A DNA stretch of 64,000 bases. Source: Fomitopsis serialis (taxonomy: Eukaryota > Basidiomycota > Agaricomycetes > Polyporales > Fomitopsidaceae). Of this stretch, positions 9,690-19,755 are shown piece by piece (position 1 is the stretch's first letter; each line of letters begins with the position of its first letter). The stretch lies in NCBI RefSeq assembly GCF_022376445.1, contig NW_025955042.1, positions 1 through 64,000 of the forward strand. The letters run 5' to 3'. The translations under genes and the position numbers were made by a program. The notes under the pieces are model-generated. The model did no database searches, was not told the DNA's origin, and saw nothing but the letters and a program-made list of their open reading frames with translations.

Positions 9690-11694
9690 TTCTTGCCCGT
9701 GGCAACCTCCTCCGGTGTCTTGTCCTTGAGTGCACGCGTAGGTGAGCGATTCTTTAGGTAACACGCGTACTGAACAGCATCTTTCCAGAGTTTCTTCGGC
9801 AGGTCGCGCGCGTGCAGCATCGCGCGCGCATGTTCCACCAGCGTCCGGTTGATCCGTTCGGCGATACCATTTTGGGCAGGCGAGTCCGGGGCGGTGGTCT
9901 CGAGAGTGATCCCGGTTTCGATCAGGTAGGCTTCGAATTCCTTTCCGATGTATTCACCGCTGTTGTCTGCCCGCAGGGTCTTCAACTCGACATTGAACAA
10001 TGTCTTCATCATTGCGCGGTACTCCTTAAACTTCGACAGCACCTCCGACTTCTGCCGCATCGGGTAAGTGACAGTTCGTCGTGCCTTGATGTCCGTGAAT
10101 GACACATAATACAGCTGACCTCCGATTGCTGCGGTCCGAGCCGGTCCCCACACGTCCGAGACAGTCAGATCGCCGATCTCTTTGACCTCGGTGAGTGATT
10201 TCTTCGGAAACGGCTCGACGTGCTGCTTTGCCTCCACGCAGGTCTTGCACTGCTCGTGCGTCGGTGCTGACTCGTCGATCTCTAGACCCGTCACCATCCC
10301 CTTGCGCTTAAGACCGCGCGGGCGTCCATGTGGCCGAAGATCCGGTGCCACTTGTCCAACGTCTTCCACTGCTTCGGGCGCACGTGTGCCGCGAGGTGAG
10401 TCTTCTCCTCGCGTTCTGGGCTGATGACCATGCGATACAGGTAGCGCGAGATCCGGCTGCCGCGCAGAAAGGTGCGTCCTTTCTCATCCTTCGCATCCAA
10501 CTGTCCACCACTGATCTCAATCCTGTGGCCAGCTGCCTCCAGTCGTCCGAGTGAGACAAGGTTGTGGGGGATCGCAGGTGCGTGGACAACGTCTTTGAGG
10601 GTGATCGACTTTTGCTGACCATCTACGTCCGCATGGACCTTGATCGTCCCTCGTCCAAGTACTGCAGTCGATCCAGAACCGTTCAGCGTCGCGCCCGGCG
10701 TGGTGCGGTAATCCGAGAAATACTCCCGACGACGCGCAACATGCACCGTCGTTCCCGTGTCCCCGAGCCAATCGTCGGCATCAAGAGCTGCGAGTGCGAG
10801 GTCGCCGTCCATGTGTGACGCGGTGTCCGTGGCTATGAACGCGTAGTCGCCACCTGCGTCTGACGTATCTGCCACCATTGCCTTCTCCTCGCTGCCCTTG
10901 CCTTTGTCCTCGCTGGACTTCTGCTCGGTGCGCTTCTTCTCCTTCTTTCTCCTCGCCGCTCCCTCGTGATCTGGGCAGTCTGCCTGGTATCCTGGCTTGT
11001 TGCACTTCCAGCAGTTGGGTAGGGGTCGCTTGCCCTTCCCTTTCGACTTCTGGAACTTCCCATGCAAGGCCGTCTCCTCGGCGCGAGACTTTACGCGCCG
11101 ATCCTCGTCCAAGATCCGAGCGATCAATTTCGCGGAGTCCTTCAAGCCCGTGCGATAGTCAAGGGCCGCCGTGAACGTATTCCACGACTCCGGGAGTGCG
11201 GTCAGTATGGAGATCGAAAATTCCTCCTCCGAGACTGTTTGCTGAAGCGTCAGCAGGTCATCTCGGTGACCTGTCATCTGTCGAATGAACTCTTCGACGT
11301 CCTGGTCCTCCGTGCATGCAGCACGGAACATCTTGCGGCGCGCCTGAACGATCGCGAGGACGCCCTGCGCCTCATACATTGTCTCGAGCTTCTTACAAGC
11401 ATCGTGACTCGTCTGCGCCGCCTTGACGTAGATAAGCACTTTATCGGCCACCCGCAGCCGAATCGCGGTAAGTGCCTTGCGATCCTTCGTCTTCCAGGTA
11501 CTGATCTCTTTCTCCCTCGCCTCCTTCTCCTCTGCCTTCACGCCTGCTTCCGATGGCGATGGACACTTGAGGTCGCCACTCACGTAGTCCCACATGTCAG
11601 CGTCAATCAAGATGTCCGAGAGGCGCACCTTCCAGGTCTGCCAGTTGTCGGCGCCGGTGAGTGACTCGATCTTGTATCGAAGAATGTCGGCCAT
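9690..11694 (-). pseudogene. copia gag-protease-integrase, frameshifted and truncated
   Basis: From ATG 11694: a Gag-like region (YKIESLTGADNWQTWKVRLS; MFRAACTEDQDVEEFIRQM; ILTALPESWNTF), a zinc-knuckle relic CWKCNKPGYQADC in which the usual histidine is tyrosine, then a protease-like DDWLGDTGTTVHVA and the integrase start WHRIFGHMDARAV. The frame then stops at 10291; integrase continues one frame over from about 10320 with LKRKGMVTG, CKTCVEAKQHVEPFP, the first catalytic Asp in TVSDVWGP, LRADNSGEYIGKEFEAYL (second Asp) and AQNGIAERINRTL (Glu). It ends at EEVATGKK, where the captured host gene begins. The shift, the altered knuckle and the truncation make it non-functional. Confidence 0.85.
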
Positions 11695-11780
11695 AGTGAC
11701 GAGTTAAGAGTAGAGGGCGAATAAGATAACAAGCAGAGATTAGTGCCAAAAGGTAAGTCTTGATAGTCTTCGGTTAGAGC

Positions 11781-11801
11781 TGTACAGCGGGGCTCATAAC
11801 C
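11781..11801 (-). promoter_or_regulatory. copia primer-binding site matching half of initiator tRNA-Met
   Basis: The minus strand immediately after the 5' LTR reads GGTTATGAGCCCCGCTGTAC. Its complement contains GCGGGGCTCATAACC, which is the anticodon stem-loop (CAU anticodon) of initiator tRNA-Met, not the tRNA 3' end. This is the half-tRNA arrangement known from Drosophila copia, where a tRNA cleaved in the anticodon loop primes. Confidence 0.75.
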
Positions 11802-12037
11802 TATTGTAGGTTGAAGACTTCGCACAGCGGGTGGAACGTAGACGAGAGGATATCATTACCAGGCTCGAGATGAGCCCTTTATATACCGTACAGTGGGTGG
11901 CTACCAAACAATAGCGAAACATATACAAAGCGCCGCTCGCAGTGGCAAGCGGTGCACATGCGAGGCTATGCATCGTGAAACAAAGCAAAGACGACTCACG
12001 GTGTAGGTTGCCTACGTGCTACGCACGTACTCCAACA
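11802..12037 (-). repeat. copia 5' LTR
   Basis: Right-hand copy of the 236-bp repeat. It is followed on the outside (12038-12042) by gccca, the same pentamer that precedes the left copy at 2780-2784. Confidence 0.9.
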
Positions 12038-12042
12038 GCCCA

Positions 12043-13272
12043 GACCTGTGGGGACCGGTGAGCTGCTAGGGCGGGCGGGCAATAGCAGGTTTCGCGCGGT
12101 GAATTAAGGTCGGGCAGTGAAACACGTCGAGCCACCGAAACCGAGTCGTCTGTGGCGGTGTGAAGAACGCGATGCTGAGGGAGTGGAGGGTGGGGAAAAG
12201 AATGGAAGAGGATTCCTAGAGCTGCGATTCTGTAAGCCTAGGGAATCCGGAGTGACGGCGCAGAGGCTAGAGAGGCCACGCGCGCCACTCCTTCCGCGTT
12301 CGCACATAGCCTTGCTTCTGCGCTCAGCTCGTGCCTCGCCTCTCTCAGAATACAAAGTCAGGATAACTGGCGACTCTCACTCGACGCCGTCGGAATCGCG
12401 GAGATGGCGGTGCATCAATCGCGTCGCCTGGAACACCACAACTTAGCGCTTGAACTGCGTGTCAGGTGTGCTCGAGTGCAAGACGTTCGCAAGGTGCTCC
12501 TGTCAGCGCGTAAGTAGACGGCGGGCGCAGCCTAACTCCTGATGAGTCATGCAGGCTGCCCGAACGATACGGACGTTCCCGTCGGCAGAGCACCATCGCG
12601 AGATCTATGGTCATGCCAGTATGACATACGTTGTCCGCAGCCATTCAACGACGTGAATGCATGGGAGCGCAGCGGGTTTTGCAAATAGAATTGTGCGGCC
12701 GGATACAGAGCTACGGACGTGAATCCCAGATGCGGCCTGAGTCTGAGCGTGGTACCTGGAAATGTCCGCGTGCATTGACAATACCGGGCAGTATATCCCA
12801 AGTATATCCTCCCTCTGATGGGGCAGGCCTGACTCTAAGAATAGCGCAAATGCTACGCTAGGCCCATAAGCTTAGGCTTCACAGGGCCCATACCATTCGA
12901 AAGCTCGCCCTTTTGTGAGTCAGGAGCGACATCCTATAGAGGCTGCAACGTGCAACGCCGTGGCCCTATACTACTTACACACTCACGGACAATTGCGGCG
13001 CACATGGCCGGCCCTTGCACCCGCACCGTGCCCGTACCGCTGTTGGGGTATCTAATACTATAGGTAAATATTTGGTCAAAGCCGGGAGAACCTCGAAAGA
13101 TTCGCACGTGTGAGCCTGTGCGACCGAGACGATCGTCACATTGAGACAGCCTCCTCAGGCTCCCCCGTACACAACGTCGTCGCTGCTGCGGCTGCCAGTG
13201 TGGGTGTCGACGCTAGCCTGCAGCGAGCGTGCGGCGCAGCGTCGAGCAGCCGAGGCGCGGGAGAGCGCAAGA
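12043..13272. other. No supported gene
   Basis: Only short overlapping frames are seen on both strands with no recognisable motif and no consistent splice pattern. Confidence 0.5.
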
Positions 13273-13361
13273 CAGTAGCTCCAAACGCAGCTGCCATACG
13301 CGGGGACCGACAAATGCGTCGGGAAGCGCGAGGAACGAACGCTAGCGATGCCGTCAGCTTC
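13273..13361 (-). repeat. MED12 scrap, second copy
   Basis: Matches 1268-1352 almost base for base (shared core ctgccatacgcggggaccg ... gatgccgtcagct), which on the minus strand encodes the LPDAFVGPRVWQL stretch of MED12. Similarity stops on both sides, so only this exon start is present here. Confidence 0.75.
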
Positions 13362-13706
13362 CTCCGAAAGATTCACGGTCCTGTCAACAGTCACGCTCTG
13401 GTCTCAGCGCTTGACGGTCTCACCTTCCATATCCGGATACCGGTAGCCACCGGCGTTCTCAGCTACCGTTCGCACCTCGCTCGGCCCCCTGTAACTCTCG
13501 TCTGCTGCTCGACTCGCCCGTTCTGTCGCACTCATAGAAACATCGCCGTCCGTGCGGCTGAGGCATTGTATTTACGCCACCGTAGGGTAGTATTACATGC
13601 AACCAGAATCAATTAGCTCGCGAGCAACGATACACGAGGACGGTCATAGGTAGGGACGTGAATATCGGCCACTTGCCAAGGATGCTACTAAAGCCCAGAA
13701 GGTTCA

Positions 13707-13955
13707 AAAACGCAGCTGCCATACGCGGGGACCGACAAATGCGTCGGGAAGCGCGAGGAACGAACGCTAGCGATGCCGCCAGCTCACAATATTAGAAGTC
13801 GGTCATACGGCCGTACAGCCCGGGACGCACCGCTACTAGGTTCTTCAACGTGCTCCTCGTTCAGAGGTCGGTCAGATCTGGATTTCTTATGTCGGCATGC
13901 CCATTCCCTTGACTAGCAGCCATGACTCACCTCCTCGAGTGTGTTCAAGTCTTGC
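13707..13955 (-). repeat. MED12 scrap, third copy (exon-intron-exon)
   Basis: Matches 1279-1470: the LPDAFVGPRVWQL exon start, then the upstream exon beginning KSRSDRPLNEEHVEEPS, the 45-nt intron (gtgagt...ataag) and the last codons of the preceding exon (LNTLEE here, LNRLKE in the first copy). It retains about 49 nt (about 13828-13876) that the first copy has lost. On the right it joins the RCC1-type relic at about 13956. Confidence 0.7.
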
Positions 13956-14700
13956 ATGCGGCGACGCCCAAGACTGCCTTGTTCTTCAGAGGACCTACCA
14001 CCTTGCGCGCGGTGACCTGAATCGGCTCCTCTACCCGTCCCCTAGCGCCGTGGGCGACCTCGACTGCATAGCCCGACTGCGAGAACCTGTTGAGGCCCCA
14101 ACTGTACATCTTGCCAGACTTGGTCACCAGAGGCGTGTGGTCCTGGCGGTGCGCCACCGAGGCGAACGTACCGCTGAAGTGCGGGAGAAGGACGAGGCTG
14201 GACTGCGTGTGCTGCCCAGGCCCCCAGCGTCCCCGCTCCCAAAGCCGCACACGCGCAGGCTCGCGTGGGGCTCGGACGTGACCACCACTGCGAAGCCATC
14301 AATCACCGCACACCGGAATCGGACGATCGCTGCGCACCTGTGTGAGGCCTCGACATGGTGACGACTTGCCCCACGCGGATGGGCGCGAATCGCGCGTCGA
14401 CGTTCTCCTTCTCCTTCGCCGCGGATCCCTCGGACGGGCGCACGACGACCTGTTCTGGGTAGACCCTGTCGTCGCCGTTGCCCAGACCGAGTGCCGCGTT
14501 GCGATTTGCGCCCCATGTCAGTAGATCCGCTGAGCTTGTGTCGTCGCTCGCGGGCTTCGTGCCCTCGAGCGTGGAGTTGTAGAGGTCGGAGGTGATGTAG
14601 CCCCCAGGTCGCGCAGGGTCACGTCTATGTCCGAGCGCTGGAGGAAGAGAATGGTGGTGGAGAGATTGCCGCGGTAGAGCGCACGGTGGACGGCGCTCAT
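13956..14700 (-). pseudogene. RCC1-repeat/ankyrin protein fragment (IBTK-like), broken
   Basis: Minus-strand pieces in order: SAVHRALYRGNLSTTILFLQ and RSDIDVTLRDL (ankyrin repeat, about 14700-14620), LLTWGANRNAALGLGNGDDR and VYPEQVVVRPSEGSAAKEKE (RCC1 repeat, about 14524-14405), TSEPHASLRVCGFGSG in another frame (about 14285-14235), and ASVAHRQDHTPLVTKSGKMY then SWGLNRFSQSGYAVEV (RCC1 repeat, about 14165-14050), ending VVGPLKNKAVLGVAACK. Ankyrin repeats followed by RCC1 repeats are typical of IBTK-like proteins, which also have BTB domains that are not seen here. At least two frame changes and a stop after SSDSGVR break it. Function is therefore lost; the assignment to the IBTK-like class is from domain order. 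Confidence 0.72.
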
Positions 14701-17700
14701 GGGACTCGGTCTGTTCCAGGACTTGCCGCCGCCGCTGCTGAATGCTGAGCCCGGAAGCCTGAAGTCGGCAGCCTCCGCCGCCGTCGAGTAGGCGCTGAAA
14801 GGCCTACTGGTTCCGTCGGTGGAAGTGAGCGTGGAGCACGGTCATACGATGGAGGGGCGGACGAGACGACCTAGAGGAGCCGGGCGACTCCCTGCCTAGA
14901 TCGAGTGGTCCTGACTGCTACACCCGAGGGGATGTAGCGGTGAGCTCGAGCGCAAAGGCGAGCTGCTCGGTGAGACGGAGGAGAGATAGCTACTCCCGGG
15001 GGATGCAGCGGCGAAGAGGGGCCTGCGGAGAGTGCGGGGTGGATGGCGCGATAAACGACCGGAGAGGCGAGTAAGCTAGGAAGACGCTAGAGGCCGAGTA
15101 GATCGCGGGCCTGTGGACACCGAAGGGGGCAGCGGTTGTTGCGGATAGCTGGTGCAGCGCGTGCGAGCGTGGCGTGAGGGTGGGGCAGGGATCGGTGCCC
15201 GGCGGGCGTGGGGAGCTTACGTGCGGGCGCAGGGATTGGCTGGAGCGTCCCGCCACGTCACGTACATCTCCGCCAACGACAAATGAGCTCCCCTCTCCGG
15301 TGCCCCTGCGCGCCGGCACGCGTCCTTCCCCGCGCTTTGGGGCGTACCTTAGACGCGCTACAGCCAAAGGAATTAGTGACCACAGACGAGTCTGTGACGC
15401 TCCCAAGTGGCAGCCGTCGGGTCACGAGCCCCTACTGACCATCCCAGTCAACGAGCAAGCCCACCATCCCAGTCAACGACGTGCAAGCACGCGACGTTCG
15501 GGAACGACTGCGATGAGTATCATGAGTCAACGGGGCAAGTGAGCCAACATCGCTCGGCCGGCTCGTCTACGAGGCGCTAGCAATCAGTGAACATGAAACA
15601 AAGATGAGAAAGAATGCTCACCTCTCAGTTGCCCGACCGCCGGACGGCGGTATCGATGTTCACAGTCAGCCCAATACATGAGACCACCTCAGCAGTCATC
15701 GACTCGACAAGAGGAGGGAGGGCTAGCTATGACGACTACGCGCGAGGGGACACATCACAAGCTTCTCCCTGTGCATACTGCGTCAGCGCTATGCCAGCAT
15801 GAGTGTTAGGCTGACAACGTACCTGACACAACGTCACTGGACGTCGTCTTCGCCCTGTCCACCGTTCGCGAGGTGTCGCTCGCTGGAGGGCGATACGTGT
15901 ACGTTACCGTTCCGCCACTGATGTCAGATTGATGATTCCCCACGAAGGCAGCTGTCGAGCAGGCGCTGCTGCAGGGGAACGCACGGGGAACACGTGCTCT
16001 TAGCTGTAAGTAGTGGGCTATTGTCGAGTATCTCGGCGCATAGCAGGGCGAACAGCGCGGACGAAAGTCTGTACGCCGAGCTTGTCCCCTTGTTCACGAC
16101 GAACACAGCGCGTAACGGCTCGTCTCGGGCTACTCAGGGAGGATGCGATTGGGCGGGGCGGGGGTTCTGGTGGAGAGTGCCAGAGGGAGGTGAGTGCCGT
16201 CCTGACGGTTCCTGATACTGACTTACTCGCTCGCCAGACTGAACATGGGGAGAAGCGCGGAGCAAGGAGCGGCGTGGGAAGGACGCGAGCAGCGAGCGTT
16301 GAGCTGCGGACCAGGACGGCGGGCGGGGGCAGGGGTCTGAGTAACGTGCGGCTTCGTCGTCTGGACCGTGGCGCGATCAGTGCAAGCGGGCAGCGTGTTG
16401 TGGACGAAGGAATAGCCACGTTGTGTTCTCTATCTGCCACTTTTGACATGACAAAGGGATGTGTGGGCGAGGAACCAACGCGATGGCTCCCAATTCGCGC
16501 AGCGAACTCCCGGCCTGCGATGTCCCTCAGACAAGCTATGTGGATATGGGTCGCTGGAGGCACACCCGAGACACGAAGATGACTTCGTTCGTGTCCAGAG
16601 GCAAGTCTAAGAATGAAATCTTGAGCCTAAAGGCAACGACGCACCTCATACCTGCCAACCATCAGCCCTGAGCACCCCTCGTCTAGCTACCGTCCCTGTT
16701 CATTCTGCGGTTGTCAGCGAGCGTTGTGTCTGCCTCGAGCAAATACGTCAAGTTCAACTGACGCAAACCACACTCCTGCGATCGCGATCCACAAGTCCCG
16801 CCGAGCTGGGCGACGTTCAGAATGTGAGAACACCTCCTCGGCGGTATCGACTCTTGACAGTCATGATACTTGCGGAACACTCACGAGGTTCGCATATCGA
16901 TGGGTGTTCATACGCCTCTGTGGCCCGAGCAACAGGCAACCCGGGATTGAGTGACAAACAGGTCCGGGTCGTATTCAGAGCAGCGACTCTCACTCAGCAC
17001 CGCGAAAAGGTTTCCGAGGCGAACAACGGACGTACGACCATGACGGGGTGACGATGCGTATCTGACTGATTGGCAGTGATTGCCCGTGTTACCAAGTTCT
17101 CCACTGCGCGAATCGGTGTGACGGAGGGATGCAGAGGGAAGGCGCTGAATCACAGAGAGGGTGGGTCTTGGGTGGCTCCGGTCCCGGCACGTCTGGATGA
17201 TGACAACGCTTCGCTCAGAAGTAAGCAGAGCGGGCAAGAGGGGGGGGGGGTCACTGTCTGGTCTGACAGCGACAGGTTCGTCGCCTGCCGTGAGCTGCTG
17301 AGTACTGAGGAGGGTCTTGTCTCAAAAGGGCGACGCGCGGAGTCCCGCGCGATTACATAATTAGGTGTGACCTACCAGTATAGCGGGTACCTGGGCGTAA
17401 GCACATACCGTCGGTAGAGAGGCGAGACGACGGTAGTACGTCTTCCAGTCATTGAGCTTCAAGGTGGGAGTGGACAGTCACGCCGCCAGGCAGAGGATGC
17501 TTGTGAGTAGTTACGTATGGACATCTACTAAGGTTACACACGCATGTACGTAGCACACACCTCACCAATTATATACCCTCTTCCTCTCTGGTTAGACGGA
17601 CAGACAATCAGTCCGGTGGTGCTGCATCAGCCATATAGACCCTATACGCCGTCCCTACGACCTGCCTGGCGTCTCAATCTCAGGCTACGCCTAACGCCTT

Positions 17701-17756
17701 CTCTACAATAAACAATAAAATCAGAGGGGTACGCCTGAGTGTTGAATCAGGGACAC
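14701..17756. other. No supported gene
   Basis: Many short GC-rich frames occur on both strands (for example minus 14990-15406, plus 16013-16582), with composition typical of spurious frames in GC-rich DNA. No domain motif or convincing splice pattern was found. A G homopolymer (10 G) lies at about 17240-17249. Confidence 0.5.
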
Positions 17757-18560
17757 TCACTTGACCTTTTGCTTCTCCGGCAAACATTGGGTAGATTTGC
17801 TGTGTTTTCGCGTATGGTTTGAGCGTTTGGCAGAAGACGAGGAAGGTGTAGAAGGTGTAGATAATGAGGAAGGCGTGGAAGTAGTAGACGAGGAAGTGGG
17901 CTGTTGGGCAAGAGAAGTATATTCAGGGCTCATTGAAGCATGAAATGTAGGACACTCACCTTTCCCGCCTCTTTCCCTGCCTCGTCTTCGCTGTCTGTGA
18001 CGAGGTCTATGACCACACGTTTTTTAAGTTCGACCTTTGGGGCAGGTGGCGGAGGGAAATGCGAATAATCCTTAGTGTTGAGGTATCCGCAATACACGAG
18101 ACCATCTTCCTCCAATTTGGCCTTGTGGATTGCACTCTTCCCTATGTCGGCACGGTAGAAACCAAGGTATTGGACCTCAGGCTGTGGCGCTGGGGCTGGC
18201 ATAGCTTCCAGAAGTTGCTGGGGAAGCACACAAGTCAACCTTAATCAGGGCTTAGCACCGGGCGTGAGCTCACCTCTGCGTGTCCTGGAGGTCTGTGGCA
18301 GTGGTGGCTCGAGGCGATTGCGAAGGCGATTGCAACCGGGGTTCACCGAATTGAGCGCTTCCGACTTGCAGATCAATATTGACCTCATTGACATCCCGGA
18401 CTTGTGGTTGCACTCCCCGTCGATTGTCGGTGCAGATCGCACGACCAAGGTCGAGGGCAAGCTCAAGGTATTGCCATTGGACCAACCGGAGCATGTCTTG
18501 CCAGCGAAGAAGGTCAACGTTCCTCTCGACGACTACGTGTAGGCAATCCATGAGCCACAT
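17757..18560 (-). CDS. Unidentified multi-exon gene or gene fragment
   Basis: Two exons are well supported: 18217-17960 (QLLEAMPAPAPQPEVQYLGF; RADIGKSAIHKAKLEEDGLV; DYSHFPPPPAPKVELKKRVV; IDLVTDSEDEAGKEAGK) and 17900-17757 (Ser/Thr/Pro-rich, SSSTTSTPSSLSTPSTPSSS), joined in phase by a 59-nt GT-AG intron. Upstream, between 18560 and 18265, coding-like sequence ends at a donor (gtgagc) in the frame reading IASSHHCHRPPGHAE, but that frame is interrupted further up by a stop, so a further intron or decay is likely. The last exon may also continue through a donor near 17759. The run VVIDLVTDSEDE resembles acidic SUMO-interaction-like motifs (hydrophobic core plus acidic tail), as inference. I do not recognise the family. 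Confidence 0.45.
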
Positions 18561-19039
18561 TTACGTCCTCGCACGTTCGTCCGCCAATTGAGGATGGGCG
18601 ATTTAAAGGCAAAGCCCCCGCACCACGTCAATCCCAGTGAAAAGTCCGAAATATAAGAGCGAGAATACAATCGAATGATTGTGTGTCGATCGCCGAGATT
18701 CGTACAAACCAGTTTTCAGACTATTGAGTGACACAAAGTTTGCCGAAATCGTATCAGAGAGATTGCCATTGAGCAATATGTGCAGCGCATCGCCTGCCAT
18801 CGAGTGCAGTCCCTTCCTATCAAATTAGATGGAGGTGACCATCGGGTGTCCTCGAATTCCATCGAGTAGTTCAGTTCAGTAGGAAGTGGTATGCATCGAA
18901 TATCATCGAGTGAGTACGATTACATGTGTACTGACGATAACTATTACTAGTAGTACTAGATAACCTGTAACTCTGACGGGGATTAATGAGTGCAAAGCGT
19001 CGGCTGGCCAAGGCGTCGACTCACTGGTACTGGGAATGC

Positions 19040-19260
19040 GTCGTCCTGCTCGCATGCCGTCTTGCTCGCATGCTGTCCTGCTCGTCACTGCCTTCTCGTC
19101 TGCAACCCGCCGTCCTGCTTGTGCGCGGTCTTCCCAGTGTCTGCCCGCCGTCCTGCTCCTGCGTGTTACCGTTCTGCTCGGATACTGTCTTGGCCGCACG
19201 TCGTCTTGATCGCGAGCTGTAGCCTGTTTTGCTCGCTGCCGCGATTGGTTTTGCTCGTCA
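19040..19260. repeat. Degenerate minisatellite, unit about (gccgtcctgctcgt)
   Basis: Imperfect repeats of cgtcctgctcgcatgc-like units (cgtcctgctcg, gtcttgctcg, gtcctgctcgt, gttctgctcgg) recur through the segment. No frame in it is convincing as coding. Confidence 0.6.
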
Positions 19261-19544
19261 TTGAGCAGCCGGCCAAATCGTATGAGTTGTAGGTGCCGAT
19301 GAACGATGGGCATGTGCGTTGGGCGCCGGCTGTGGATCTGATAGTACAGTTAGGCTGCTTAAGTTTGAAGAATGAGCTTACCATTATCGAAACACGTCTC
19401 GATACCAACTTCGCCGTACACTCTAGTAGTTGACTTCAACTTGTTGCATCTTGACTGCTCTGCCTGAGTCACGCCAACGAATCAGTCTTCGTATAGGCGA
19501 GTGGCTGCGAGTGAGTGCGAGGGTGTGTGATCATGAGCGAGCGG

Positions 19545-19755
19545 GAGGGCAGGCGCGGCGTCTTGCTCATGCGTCATCTTGCTCTGCGGCATCGGCGCGC
19601 GCTGTCCTGCTCGTGCGCCGTCTTGTCTGCCGGTCGACTTGCCCACCTGATGTCCTGCTCACTCACTGTTCTACCTGCATGCCGTGTTAGTCACACCCTG
19701 TCGTTGTTGCTCGCCGTCCTGTTTGCTCACCGTCTTTCTCGCCGGCAGCGCTAGT
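19545..19755. repeat. Second array of the same degenerate minisatellite
   Basis: Units such as gcgtcttgctcatgc, gtcctgctcgtgcgcc, gatgtcctgctca and gccgtcctgtttgctcacc recur, clearly the same motif as at 19040-19260. The two arrays lie about 300 bp apart. Confidence 0.55.

Larger units (their letters stand above)
2785..12037 (-). mobile_element. Ty1/copia LTR retrotransposon carrying host DNA
   Basis: The two ends are 236-bp direct repeats (2785-3020 and 11802-12037) that differ by one base that I can see (near 2889 and 11906). The element is flanked by a 5-bp duplication, gccca, at 2780-2784 and 12038-12042. On the minus strand the order is 5' LTR, primer site, gag-protease-integrase, RT, RNase H, polypurine tract, 3' LTR: the copia order. 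At 9.25 kb it is almost twice the usual copia length because two foreign segments interrupt pol (about 8050-9690 and about 3509-6686). It also has a frameshift in gag-pol near 10320 and an internal RT deletion, so it is non-autonomous. Near-identical LTRs and an intact target duplication indicate recent integration; whether the cargo moved with it or arrived later is inference. Confidence 0.9.

Noticed and set aside
10291..10369. Programmed frameshift in copia gag-pol
   Set aside because: The change of frame near 10320 lies inside the integrase zinc-binding region, not between gag and pol, and no slippery heptamer fits. Treated as damage.
13110..13616. 168-codon plus-strand frame as a gene
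   Set aside because: It crosses the minus-strand MED12 scrap at 13273-13361 and has no motif of its own.
14990..15406. 138-codon minus-strand frame
   Set aside because: Pro/Ser/Arg-rich with equally long frames on the plus strand; no recognisable domain.
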